In this document: positions 7,759-16,692 of the stretch, one piece after another | Layout of the letters: the number at the start of each line of letters is the position of its first letter | Position numbering within the stretch: position 1 is the first letter of the stretch | Assembly (NCBI GenBank): GCA_030849075.1 | Contig: JASAOO010003151.1 | Span: 1 to 25,455 of the forward strand | Direction of reading: 5' to 3' | DNA from: Zelonia costaricensis | Taxonomy: Eukaryota; Euglenozoa; Kinetoplastea; Trypanosomatida; Trypanosomatidae | Length of the DNA stretch: 25,455 nt | Made by a program: the position numbers and the translations under genes | The notes under the pieces: model-generated | The model's input: only the letters and a program-made list of their open reading frames with translations | Told to the model about the DNA's origin: nothing | Databases searched by the model: none

Positions 7759-10605
7759 ATGAGCGTCTCGTCCCCGCTGGACCTCGGGGGCGGCGCCGCG
7801 GCAGGTCGTGGCTCGCTGTCCCGCAACAGCGCCGCGGCGTCCACGGCGATCACCAGTGCCTCCTCGGCGGAGCCGCCGGCGCCGCTCTTCACCGCGGCGG
7901 AGAACGCTGAGTTCGCCGCGATTGTGGCGGAGTGCAACGCCTTTCAGGACCACGAGCGGCAGCATCAGGAGGTGCTCATGACACTGGAGGGCGACGACAT
8001 CCTGGAGAAGTTCCGCGCCGAGTACGACGGCCTGCACAGCTCGCTACTGCGCAGCCACGAGGGCGAGGGCCGGCTGCTGCGCAAGTGCACGGACCTGCAG
8101 AGCGACATCGAGGCGTGCGCCGACAAGGCCATTGCCGCAACGGAGCTGTCGATGGGTGACCGCAACACGATCGCCCACCTCAAGAGTGAGACGGAGCGGG
8201 CGGGGCACAAGCTGGTGCAAGTGCGGGAGAAGGAGGCGCAGCTGAAGGAGACCATCACAACGCTGAAGCGCGAGATCGCGGACCAGCAAGCGAAGGCGCA
8301 GGAGCCGATCGAGATGCCGGCGCAGGAGGCCGCGCTGCACAGCCTGCGCCGCCTGCACGAAACGCTGCAGAGGGAGGAGGAGCGGCTGATGCAGCAGCTG
8401 CGCAGCACCTCGCTCGACGTCGCCGCCACGCAGCGCCGCATTGCTGCGCTGGTCGACAGCAACTCTGCCAACGCGATGGAGCTGGCCAGCGTGCGGGAGA
8501 GCATCGTGAACGTCGACCTCGAGGTGCAGGCGATCGGGGCGGAGAAGGCGGTGAAGGAGCAGGAGCTGAAGGCGGTGCGTGACACCATCGCGCGGCGCAT
8601 CGCGTACCACACGGCGCAGCAGCACACGCTGGCGGCCCTCGGCGAGGATCACGACCGCAACGGACAGGAGCTGCGCGACGTGAAGCAGGAGGAGGCGCGG
8701 CTAGCGGAGGAGTACCAGGGGGTGAGCCGGCAGCTGCAGCACGTGAACACGGCACTGCAGGAGTGCAACGAAGAGAACGACATGTGGCAGCGCCGTGCAC
8801 ACGAGAAGACGGCGGAGCTGCAGGCGATTCAAGCCACTGTCGCCGCCGTCCAGAAGCGGTACGCCAAGTCGCTGAAGGTCGTCGAGGCGCTGCAGCGCCG
8901 CAATGCGGTGCTGGAGGAGCAGCGCGCGCTGCAGGTGGAGAAGCAGCAGGAGGCGGCCGCGCTGCTCAAGGCGGAGGAGGCGGCGCTCGCCCGCGCCAGG
9001 CTCGCCTCGCATGCGGCGACGCAGACCGTCGTGTCGGTGCGGGAGGAGGTGAACCTGCTGCAGCAGCACATCGCCGGTGAGGCCGCGGAGCAGCAGCGCA
9101 ACGCCGCGTGGCTGGCTGAGAAGCGGGGGCAGCTGCGCGTGCTGGAGAGCGTGTTGACCTCCTCGGAGGAGCACAGTCAGCAGACGCGGCAGGAGGTGTA
9201 CGTGGCTACGCAGGAGGCGGAGGTGCACGAGGCAAACGCGAAGAAGTTCGCCTTTGCGTGTGCGCGGCTGCTGGGCGACATCGAGGCCCGCGAGGTGGAG
9301 CTGGCCCAGCACGAGGAGCGGCTCATCGAGGTGGAGGCGACGATCAAGCAGCAGCACGCGTTGCTCGAGACGATGGTGACGGAGCGCAACACGTACACGA
9401 CGCACTACGACCAGCTCAAGCACGGCCTCAGCGAGCAGCAGCACCAGTTCACGTTGTTGCTGGCGCAAGTGCAGTCGATGCGCAGCGCTATCCAGAAGCG
9501 CGAGAAGGACGTCAAGGTCGAGGTGGCCCACATCCAGCTCCTGCGGCAGCAGCAGAAGGAGGTCGAGCTGCACGTGGCCGACTATCAGCGCCGCACCAAT
9601 AAGAAGCAGCGCTGCGCCGACGCACTAGGGCTTGAGATCCGGCAGCTGCGCGCCGTGCTGAGCGACGCCGCGGAGGAGACGGCGCGGCAGGAGCGGCGGT
9701 GCCGCGACGTCGTGCACGAGCGCGACGTGCTGGACCGGCAAGTCACGGACCGGGCGGCGGAGCTGCACGCCCTGTACGAGCAAGCGCACACGCAGAACGC
9801 GCTGCTGCAGCGCCACGAGGGGCTCTTCCACGACCAGGCGCAGCAGCTCGAGCACCTCGAGTTCCAGACGGCGCAGTTCGCGCAGCAGCTGGCGCAGATG
9901 CGGCAGTTCGTCGCGCGGCTGCCAGAGCTGCGCGTGCTGCTGAACAACGCGACGCGCGAGCTGCAGCGCGAGAAGGTTCGGGTGCAGGCGCTGCTCGATG
10001 AAACCGACCACGCCGTGAATGTGCACCCGTACCACGTGCTCGCCTCGGCCGAGCCGGAGACGTACGCGCTGCTGCAGCGAGTGCAGAGGCTGCAGCGGGT
10101 GCTGGTGCAGCGCCGCAACCAGCTGGAGGAGAAGGAGGCGACGATCCAGTCGGTGGAGCAGCGGTACATGAGGGCGAAGGCGTCGGTGGCGCACCAGCCG
10201 GGCCCGGAGATTGCGGAGCAGCTCACCGCCTACCAGCACAACCTTGTGAAGAAGAACGCGCAGATGCAGCAGATGCAGGAGGCGCTGGAGTTCTTTAGGA
10301 CGCAGACAGACCAGTTCAAGGCACGCCACGACTTGCTTCGCGAGCGGCTCGTCGACATGGGCAAGGAGTACACCGCGGAGCGGGCCGAGGAGGAGCGGCA
10401 CTCGCGCACCCGGGCATCGCCAGCGACGGTGTCCGTCAGCTCCGCCTCCGACACGCCGCCGCCGGCCTCCTCGCGCACCTCCCTCACCGCGTCAGCCGCG
10501 TCGCCGGCCGTGTACCACGGCTTTGTGGCGCCGGCGCGATCCACGGCGAGCACGAGCGCGGCGTCCACCGTGACGCCCAATGCAGCACCGCCGGCCGAGG
10601 CGTAA
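7759..10605 (+). CDS. CFAP58: Cilia- and flagella-associated protein 58 (CFAP58/CCDC147)-like
   Basis: A 948-residue protein that is almost entirely coiled coil, close to the roughly 870 residues of animal CFAP58, an axoneme-associated protein needed for motile flagella. The N-terminal conserved block is clear: EKFRAEY at 83-89, a following LH..L..SHE stretch, RLLRKC, and NTIAHLKSE at 136-144. The C-terminal block is equally diagnostic: NVHPYH from residue 754, ETYALLQRVQRLQ, and QPGPEIAEQL at 813-822. The last 80 residues or so form a Ser/Ala/Thr/Pro tail not typical of the animal proteins. No signal peptide or membrane segment. Stop is TAA; ATG 7759 is the first ATG after the predicted acceptor. 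The expected place of action is the flagellum or basal body. The assignment rests on remembered family motifs; other long coiled-coil proteins lack the QPGPE block. Confidence 0.85.
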   Translation: MSVSSPLDLGGGAAAGRGSLSRNSAAASTAITSASSAEPPAPLFTAAENAEFAAIVAECNAFQDHERQHQEVLMTLEGDDILEKFRAEYDGLHSSLLRSHEGEGRLLRKCTDLQSDIEACADKAIAATELSMGDRNTIAHLKSETERAGHKLVQVREKEAQLKETITTLKREIADQQAKAQEPIEMPAQEAALHSLRRLHETLQREEERLMQQLRSTSLDVAATQRRIAALVDSNSANAMELASVRESIVNVDLEVQAIGAEKAVKEQELKAVRDTIARRIAYHTAQQHTLAALGEDHDRNGQELRDVKQEEARLAEEYQGVSRQLQHVNTALQECNEENDMWQRRAHEKTAELQAIQATVAAVQKRYAKSLKVVEALQRRNAVLEEQRALQVEKQQEAAALLKAEEAALARARLASHAATQTVVSVREEVNLLQQHIAGEAAEQQRNAAWLAEKRGQLRVLESVLTSSEEHSQQTRQEVYVATQEAEVHEANAKKFAFACARLLGDIEAREVELAQHEERLIEVEATIKQQHALLETMVTERNTYTTHYDQLKHGLSEQQHQFTLLLAQVQSMRSAIQKREKDVKVEVAHIQLLRQQQKEVELHVADYQRRTNKKQRCADALGLEIRQLRAVLSDAAEETARQERRCRDVVHERDVLDRQVTDRAAELHALYEQAHTQNALLQRHEGLFHDQAQQLEHLEFQTAQFAQQLAQMRQFVARLPELRVLLNNATRELQREKVRVQALLDETDHAVNVHPYHVLASAEPETYALLQRVQRLQRVLVQRRNQLEEKEATIQSVEQRYMRAKASVAHQPGPEIAEQLTAYQHNLVKKNAQMQQMQEALEFFRTQTDQFKARHDLLRERLVDMGKEYTAERAEEERHSRTRASPATVSVSSASDTPPPASSRTSLTASAASPAVYHGFVAPARSTASTSAASTVTPNAAPPAEA

Positions 10606-10616
10606 GCGCTGCCGTA

Positions 10617-10658
10617 TGTGTGTGTGTGTGTGTCTGTCTGTCTGTGTGTGTGTGTGTG
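10617..10658. repeat. TG/TCTG microsatellite
   Basis: About 42 nt of TG units interrupted by a few TCTG units, 12 nt after the CFAP58-like stop codon and so within its 3' UTR. Confidence 0.9.
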
Positions 10659-11260
10659 CCGTGCCTGCGCGACGGCGTTGTGGTGCTCATCTCTTTCAGG
10701 CCTCTGTTCGATGTAGATACGGGCGTGTTGGCCGCTGACGTGCCGCCTCGCTCTCCCCCGCTTCTTCTCCCTCTCTTGAGCCGCCCCCGCTCCCGTCGGT
10801 GGGGAGGGCCAGCGGGGCAGTGGTGCTCCGCTGCCGATGTACGCGAGGCCGCACGCCGCCCGTGGTGTGTGGCCGACGCACTGCTCCCCACACAGACGGA
10901 GAAAGGAAGTACAAACAACAGCAAGAGGCGCCCTCCCCACCTGGGGAGCGACGCGCAGCGGTGCGCTGCAGTGCCCCGCGTGAGCGTGGGTGCACAGGGG
11001 TGGCAGGCACTGTGGGCACGAAGGTGCGAGCGGCGGGAGTGAGGGGAGGGGTGGAGGTGTGTGTGCCACGCACGTCGCCCCCTCCCCCTTTCTCAGATGC
11101 TCTTGCCTCCCTCCTCCCCTCCCACCACACTTCTGCCTCAAGCCTTCTCATCGCGGCAGCGCGATGATACTCCGCCGCCCTCATTGCTGCTCGCATGCAG
11201 CGACCTCGAACGGACCACCGCGTAGCAGCATGCAGCACCTGCAGCTCCTGCCCATGAACC

Positions 11261-11294
11261 ACCTCCCACCTCCCACCTCCCACCTCCCACCTCC
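11261..11294. repeat. 7-bp tandem repeat ACCTCCC, nearly 5 copies
   Basis: Four perfect copies plus a partial fifth, read directly. Intergenic and purely pyrimidine apart from one A per unit. Confidence 0.92.
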
Positions 11295-11559
11295 TTTCGC
11301 CTGGTGAGGTTTGCGTGCGTCTGCACGTACGAAGGAACTCGCTACGCTCCCCCCCCACACACGCACACGCACACGCCTCCTCACTCCGTCTACGCACGCA
11401 AACACAGCCGCTCGCCCTTCCCCCCTTGCCCTCCCCCTCTCCGCGCACTTTCCGAAGTGGCGCACCGTCCACGCGTGACGCCCGTCAGTGCCATCCACCG
11501 GCCCGTGCAGCGCGCATCGCTGCCGCATCGCCGCCGCTGTGGTGCCCACGTCGACGGAG

Positions 11560-11583
11560 TGCTTTGTGTGCTTTTGCTTTCAG
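11560..11583 (+). promoter_or_regulatory. Predicted trans-splice acceptor for HSP78
   Basis: A T-rich tract ends in GCTTTTGCTTTCAG, AG at 11582-11583, the most canonical acceptor in the window. No ATG occurs between it and ATG 11750, giving a leader of about 166 nt. Confidence 0.65.
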
Positions 11584-11749
11584 CCGTGGTGTCGCCGCAG
11601 CCTCGCACGTGCGTCGGGGTCGAGTAAGACACGAACGCAGCCCTCCCGGCCTCCCCACTCTCCCAGCGCAGCGCCCGCATCGTCTCCCGTCGGTCAACTG
11701 CGGGCTCGTCCCTCCCCCCTCCCCCCACCCCGAGCGGCGTACCGCTGCC

Positions 11750-14212
11750 ATGATGCGCTTCACTCAATTGCGGGCCGCCGCGACACTGCGGTGCAGCCGT
11801 CCCGCCACTGCCGCCGCCGCCGCCGTGTGCGGTGCGCCATCGCTTCGCCGCGTGTCGGTGCCGCTGGCCGCGTCGCCCGCCTTGAGCGGCCGCGCCGCCA
11901 CCGCCGCGCCTCTTGCGACGTGCGCGCGATGGCAGTCGACCGGCGTCACGCCATGGAACTCGAGCGGCAACAGCGGCGGTGGCAACTCCGGCGACGGCAA
12001 CAGCGGGCAGCAGCAGGGCCGCACGTGGGTGAACCCCAACGCCGTGCCGCCCGGCGACTTCCTCAAGAAGTACGCGCGCGACTTGACGGAGGAGGCGCGC
12101 ATGGGCCGCCTCGACCCGATTGTGGGCCGCGAGGAGGTGATACGGCGCACCATCCAGGTCCTGTCCCGGCGCACCAAGAACAACCCGGTGCTGATTGGTG
12201 AGCCGGGTGTCGGCAAGACGGCGATTGTGGAGGGCCTGGCGCAGCGCATCGTGAAGGGCGAGGTGCCGGAGAGCATCAAGGACCGCCAGGTGTACGCGCT
12301 GGACATGGGCACCCTCGTCGCCGGCGCCAAGTTTCGCGGGGAGTTCGAGGAGCGGCTGAAGGGCGTGCTCAAGGACACGATTGACTCGCACGGCAAGGTG
12401 ATCTTGTTCATCGACGAGCTGCACACCCTCGTCGGCGCCGGCTCCTCCGGCGACGGCTCGATGGACGCGGCGAATCTGCTGAAGCCGTCGCTGGCCCGCG
12501 GCGAGCTGCACTGCGTGGGTGCGACGACGCTGGACGAGTACCGGAAGCACATCGAGAAGGACGCCGCCCTGGCGCGCCGGTTCCAATCGGTGCTCGTGAC
12601 GGAGCCAACGGTGGAGGAGACGATCTCCATTCTGCGTGGCATCAAGGAGAAATACGAGGCGCACCACGGCTGCCTCATCAAGGACGAGGCGCTCGTGTAC
12701 GCCGCCGTGAACTCGCACCGCTACCTCTCTGAGCGCCGGCTGCCCGACAAGGCCATCGACCTCATCGATGAGGCAGCCAGCCGTCTGCGGCTGCAACAGG
12801 AGTCGAAGCCGGAGGCGCTCGACCTCATCGAGCGTGAGCTGATCCGCCTGAAGATCGAGGCCGAGGCGGTGAAGAAGGACAAGGACGAGGTGGGCAAGGA
12901 GAAGCTGACGCACTTGTATGAGCTCATCGCGCAGAAGCAGAAGGAGTACGACGCGCTGGAGGAGCGGTGGAAGAAGGAGAAGAACCTGTTCCAGACTATC
13001 AAGCAGCGCACCGAGGACCTCGACGTGCTGCGGCACCACCTGGAGCAGGCCATGAGCAGCGGCGACTTCGCCAAGGCGGGCGAGATCCAGCACAGCCAAA
13101 TCCCGAACCTGCTGAAGCAGATCGAGAAGGACAAGCAACTCGCCAGCTCCAAGAACTTCATGGTGCACGACAGCGTCACGTCCAAGGACATCGCCGAGGT
13201 CATCGCGCGTGCGACGGGCATCCCGGTCGCGCAGCTCATGACGGGTGAGCGCGAGAAGCTCATCCACATGGACGCGGCGCTGAGGAAGACCATCTTGGGC
13301 CAGGACGAGGCCATCGAGTCCATCACGAACGTGGTGCGCATCTCGCGTGCCGGGCTGCACTCGCACAAGCGCCCGCTCGGCTCCTTCCTCTTCGTCGGCC
13401 CCACCGGCGTGGGGAAGACGGAGGTGTGCAAGAGCCTCGCCAAGTTCCTCTTCGACGACGAGTCCTTCATCTGCCGCATCGATATGAGTGAGTACATGGA
13501 GCGGCACTCGGTGCACCGCCTCGTCGGGGCCCCGCCCGGCTACGTCGGCTACGAGGAGGGCGGCGAGCTGACGGAGTCGGTGCGGCGCCGGCCTTATCAG
13601 ATCGTCCTCTTCGACGAGTTCGAGAAGGCGCACCCGAGTGTGTCGAACATCCTGCTGCAGGTGCTGGACGAGGGGCACCTGACGGACAGCCACGGCCGCC
13701 GCGTGGACTTCAAGAACACAATTATCATTCTCACGTCCAACATCGGCGCCGACGTCATCGCGCGGCTGCCGGAGGGGCAGCCGAGCAGCAAGGCGATGCC
13801 AGCCGTGATGGAGCAGGTGCGGCAGCGCATGACGCCGGAGTTCATCAACCGGCTGGACGACATCATCATGTTCAACCGGCTGAGCCGCGACAACATCCGT
13901 GACATCGTCGAGATCCTCTTCGCGCAGGTGCAGACGATGCTGACAGAGCAGAGCATCACGCTGGAGGTGCCCAAGAAGGTGTACGACTGGTTCGGCGAGA
14001 ACGGGTACAGCGCGGTGTACGGGGCGCGACCGCTGAAGCGCCTCGTGCAGAGCGAGCTGCTCAACCAGCTCGCGCTGATGCTGCTCGACGGCCGCATCCG
14101 CGAGGGCGAGACGGTTGCCCTCGACGTGGTGGACGGCCACGTTGTGGTCATCGCGAACCACACACTGTCGCCGGAGAAGGGCCTCAGCGACGAGCAGCTG
14201 CTGGATCAGTGA
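11750..14212 (+). CDS. HSP78: Mitochondrial ClpB-type disaggregase (Hsp78)
   Basis: An 820-residue AAA+ chaperone that extracts and refolds aggregated proteins with Hsp70. Residues 1 to about 60 are Ala/Arg/Ser-rich and almost free of acidic residues, a typical mitochondrial presequence, followed by a Gly/Asn/Ser/Gln linker (about 70-90). The Clp N-terminal repeat domain is absent, as in yeast Hsp78. The first AAA module has Walker A GEPGVGKT (150-157) and Walker B ILFIDE (218-223). A charged coiled-coil middle domain lies at about 355-470. The second AAA module has GPTGVGKT (550-557) and [12 protein letters not shown] (from 618). The middle domain marks ClpB rather than the ClpP-partner ClpA/ClpX. 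The frame is open upstream to 11315, but that part is low-complexity and crosses the splice site; a tandem ATG at 11750/11753 is the likely start. Stop is TGA. Confidence 0.95.
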   Translation: MMRFTQLRAAATLRCSRPATAAAAAVCGAPSLRRVSVPLAASPALSGRAATAAPLATCARWQSTGVTPWNSSGNSGGGNSGDGNSGQQQGRTWVNPNAVPPGDFLKKYARDLTEEARMGRLDPIVGREEVIRRTIQVLSRRTKNNPVLIGEPGVGKTAIVEGLAQRIVKGEVPESIKDRQVYALDMGTLVAGAKFRGEFEERLKGVLKDTIDSHGKVILFIDELHTLVGAGSSGDGSMDAANLLKPSLARGELHCVGATTLDEYRKHIEKDAALARRFQSVLVTEPTVEETISILRGIKEKYEAHHGCLIKDEALVYAAVNSHRYLSERRLPDKAIDLIDEAASRLRLQQESKPEALDLIERELIRLKIEAEAVKKDKDEVGKEKLTHLYELIAQKQKEYDALEERWKKEKNLFQTIKQRTEDLDVLRHHLEQAMSSGDFAKAGEIQHSQIPNLLKQIEKDKQLASSKNFMVHDSVTSKDIAEVIARATGIPVAQLMTGEREKLIHMDAALRKTILGQDEAIESITNVVRISRAGLHSHKRPLGSFLFVGPTGVGKTEVCKSLAKFLFDDESFICRIDMSEYMERHSVHRLVGAPPGYVGYEEGGELTESVRRRPYQIVLFDEFEKAHPSVSNILLQVLDEGHLTDSHGRRVDFKNTIIILTSNIGADVIARLPEGQPSSKAMPAVMEQVRQRMTPEFINRLDDIIMFNRLSRDNIRDIVEILFAQVQTMLTEQSITLEVPKKVYDWFGENGYSAVYGARPLKRLVQSELLNQLALMLLDGRIREGETVALDVVDGHVVVIANHTLSPEKGLSDEQLLDQ

Positions 14213-14219
14213 CACCGAG

Positions 14220-14237
14220 CCCCCCCCCCCCCCCCCC
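14220..14237. repeat. C18 homopolymer
   Basis: Eighteen consecutive C starting 8 nt after the HSP78 TGA. Prone to polymerase slippage and sequencing miscounts. Confidence 0.9.
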
Positions 14238-15088
14238 GCCCTCTGCGGCACCTGCGAGCGCCTCCCCCCCTCCTCCCCCGCCTCTCCGCGTTCTTTGATT
14301 TTCTTTTCCAACAGCCGCGCACCGCCGTGGGTGCCGCTGATGCACCTCCGCTCCCCCCTCCCTCCTCGCACCGCAGCGCGGCGAAGTCGTAGGGAAGGCC
14401 GGCACCCACGGCCTCGCTCCACGACCCACAGGCACGTGCGAAGGCAGGAGCGGGCGGGGGGTGCGGGCTGACCAGCGCCCCACCCCCCGCTGGTGCGGCT
14501 CCTGCGGCGGCGCGTTCCTCACTTCATTACAGACCCTGCGGCCTGCCGCGGTGCGGCGACGCCGCCGCCGCCTCCGCCCCGTCTCCCCACCCTCTGTGTT
14601 CTCTTCCCGCCTCGGCGTGCACCCGCGCGACGAGGCGAGGACGGAGCGGAGCGGCGGCGGCCCTCGCCGACTCCGCGCGCCTCGTCCCGCGCCTCTTTTC
14701 CCCCGGGCACGGCCCTCTTCACTTGCTTCTATTGGGCCCTGTGCGCCGTAACGGGCGCACGGGGCGATATCAGCGACACCGTCGATGCCAGCAATCGCAC
14801 GGCAATCCATCGTCCAGCGCCCGGGCGTCTCCGCGCCATGCGCTGCGTGTGTGGCGCCGCGTCGTCACGGGACGGCGCTGTGCGACAGGGCGGGCTGCGA
14901 GGCACGGGGCACGACGCAGGGCCGCCGTGCCGCCCCCGCCCCCCACCGCTCTCTCTCCTCCTTCCACTGAGTGGGACGGTAACAGGACCCCGCTCAGCGC
15001 GCAGCGTGCGCAGGCGCGCGTGTCGATGCCGGGCTCCTCTTGGAAGTCGCACGCCTCTGTGCAGCCGTGCTGCCGCGTCCCCCTCTGA

Positions 15089-15157
15089 GCCCGCTCCCAC
15101 ACTTCCGCCCTTCTCGTCCCCACGTCTCCTCGTCATGTTCCACGCCATCCATCGCAG
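15089..15157 (+). promoter_or_regulatory. Predicted trans-splice acceptor before the small ORF
   Basis: A C/T-rich tract of nearly 70 nt has no internal AG and ends at ATCGCAG, AG at 15156-15157. The next ATG after this AG is 15357, the start of the 81-residue ORF. Other AGs lie in between, so the exact site is uncertain. Confidence 0.45.
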
Positions 15158-15240
15158 ACACACACGCGAGACACACCCCTCACGCTGCACCCCGTCTCGC
15201 TTCATCAGAACCCTCTACATACAGAACAGACACACATACA

Positions 15241-15241
<1 letters not shown>

Positions 15242-15271
<30 letters not shown>
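15242..15271. repeat. AC microsatellite, 15 units
   Basis: Perfect (AC)15, the longest perfect dinucleotide tract in the window, in the putative leader of the 81-residue ORF. Confidence 0.92.
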
Positions 15272-15274
<3 letters not shown>

Positions 15275-15356
15275 CACGCGAACGGTGCAGTGGCGCCGCA
15301 GCGGCTTACTGAGCGCCCCACTCGAGTCGTGCACAACGGCGTGTCGTGGCGCCGGC

Positions 15357-15602
15357 ATGAGCATGCCCGCAGAGCACACCACCGGCGCCGACAGCGCGGC
15401 CGTGACCGACGCAGCGCTGCCGTGGGACGCACTGGCGTGCGCATGCGCCGACTGCGCTGAGGCGCTCCTCCGCTGCCACCGTGATGCGGTCGTCACCACG
15501 CGGGCGACGCGTGCCACCGTCTTCTGTGCGACGCTCGAGGAAGACGCGCGCCGCCGCGCCGTGCAGCCCGGCGTCACTGCCGCGGCACCCCCGCTCTCCT
15601 GA
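15357..15602 (+). CDS. Possible small protein (81 residues, five cysteines)
   Basis: Not recognised. Three observations favour a real gene: about 85% of its third codon positions are G or C by my count (69 of 81), it lies on the coding strand, and its ATG is the first after a good polypyrimidine-AG site. The product starts MSMPAEHTTG and has a likely helix from about residue 21 to 46 carrying Cys at 28, 30, 33 and 40, plus Cys57. A charged segment EEDARRR and a Pro/Ala-rich tail follow. No signal peptide or membrane helix is apparent. C30 and C40 have CX9C spacing, but there is no second such pair, so it is not a CHCH protein. The frame is open far upstream, which is common in this GC-rich DNA and reduces the weight of openness alone. 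It could be a chance ORF in the 5' region of the decayed dehydrogenase locus. Confidence 0.4.
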   Translation: MSMPAEHTTGADSAAVTDAALPWDALACACADCAEALLRCHRDAVVTTRATRATVFCATLEEDARRRAVQPGVTAAAPPLS

Positions 15603-15978
15603 CAACCGCTACTGCTCCTCGCATCAACCCACCGCACACCGCGTGCGGCTTCTCCACCGCCGGCGTGCACGCGAGTCCGCCGCCCCCGCGCAGCCGCGTG
15701 GCGGCGCTCGGCCCCCACACCCACCATGAGCACACCGTGCGCCCGTGTCCTGCGTCTCCCCTCCACCTCTCCGCTCCCTTCGCGCGCCCCCTTTCACCTC
15801 CCACGCGGTGGCACATCACCAGCAACACGCTAACGGAAGCGCCGGCACTCGTCCACGCCCCTGCTCACCTCGACCCTCCGCAGCCACCCACCGACCGCCC
15901 CCCCCTTCCCCCCTCCACCGCCCTTCCCCAACCGCTTCACCGCACACCGCACACCACGCCATACTCCGGGCGGTCGCG
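15603..15978. other. Short C/T-rich intergenic stretch before the dehydrogenase remnant
   Basis: C/T-rich throughout, with CCTCCGCAG (AG at 15882-15883) as a likely relic or still-used trans-splice acceptor. No AG or ATG occurs between it and the ATG at 15979. No gene seen. Confidence 0.5.
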
Positions 15979-16692
15979 ATGCTCGCCAACAAGGTCGCCC
16001 TCGCGACGGGTGCCGCTGCCGGCCTCGGCCGCGCTGGCCGCGGAGCTGAACGCGGCGGTGGCGCACGCGCTGGATGTTTCGAGCGAGCCGTAGTGGGCCG
16101 CCGCCGTCGCCGCCTGCGCTGCGGCCTTTGGGCGTATTGACATTCTCGCGTGCAACGCCGGCATCAACATCTTGGCGGAGCTCGAGCAGACGACGCTGGA
16201 CGTGTGGACGCGCACGATGAACGTCAACGCCCTCGGCACGCTGCTGGCGATGCGGGCGGTGGTACCGCACATGAAGGCGCAGGGGAGCGGCTGCGTGGTG
16301 TCGGTCGCCTCCATGGCCGCCCTCCGCGGCACCATCGCGCAGTCTGCCTACTGCGGCTTCTGTGCGAGTCGCTCGCTCTCGAACTCATTCCGCACGGCAT
16401 TCGCGTGAACCTGGTGCACCCCAGCACGTGCGCGACGCCGATGGGCAAGCGGCTCGCGGTGCTGACGCGGTGGAGGCCGGAGGACCTCGGCAAGGTGTCC
16501 CCCATCACCCGCCTCGCGAGTCCGCGCGAGATCGCGGAGGTTGTCGCCTTCATCGCGTCGGACCGCGCATCGTACATGGTAGGGGCCGAGGTCAGCGTGG
16601 ACGGCGGCTCCACGGTGGGCTACACCGGAGCCTCGCCCGTCCCGGCACCATCAGCGGTGCAGCGCCGCAGCACAGCCGCCTCGCACCTGTAG
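15979..16692 (+). pseudogene. Decayed short-chain dehydrogenase/reductase (SDR)
   Basis: Remnant of a classical SDR, an NAD(P)-dependent oxidoreductase of the FabG-like type, normally about 250 residues. It begins at ATG 15979 with MLANKVALATGAAAGLG, the TGxxxGxG cofactor motif. The frame then changes near 16030. Frame 2 carries the middle of the enzyme (ALDVSSEP, FGRIDIL, CNAGIN, VVSVAS) but has a TAG at 16091-16093. It breaks again after SAYC near 16350-16370, where frame 1 resumes with [14 protein letters not shown], then VSVDGG, ending at TAG 16690-16692. Roughly 25-35 residues expected between the cofactor loop and LAAEL are absent, and several codons after the catalytic Tyr, including the Lys of YxxxK, are missing. 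The gene therefore cannot encode an active enzyme. The clean remaining motifs suggest fairly recent decay. Confidence 0.85.

Larger units (their letters stand above)
10606..11749. other. Intergenic region before HSP78
   Basis: About 1.1 kb without a supported gene. It holds a TG/TCTG microsatellite directly after the CFAP58-like stop, a 7-bp tandem repeat at 11261-11294, C/T-rich tracts and the splice acceptor for HSP78. Confidence 0.55.
14213..15356. other. Intergenic region after HSP78
   Basis: About 1.1 kb without a recognisable gene. It starts with an 18-nt C run 8 nt after the HSP78 stop. Several Arg/Pro/Ala-rich frames are open on both strands, but none resembles a protein family. The right end holds a C/T tract, the AC microsatellite and the predicted leader of the small ORF at 15357. 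Confidence 0.5.

Noticed and set aside
11315..11749. N-terminal extension of HSP78
   Set aside because: Crosses the clear acceptor at 11582-11583, and a good mitochondrial presequence begins at 11750.
11390..14422. Minus-strand open frame of about 1,010 codons antisense to HSP78
   Set aside because: Shadow of codon bias: the sense gene rarely uses TTA, CTA or TCA in the aligned phase, so the antisense frame stays open. Its translation is Leu/Arg/His/Val-rich and matches no family.
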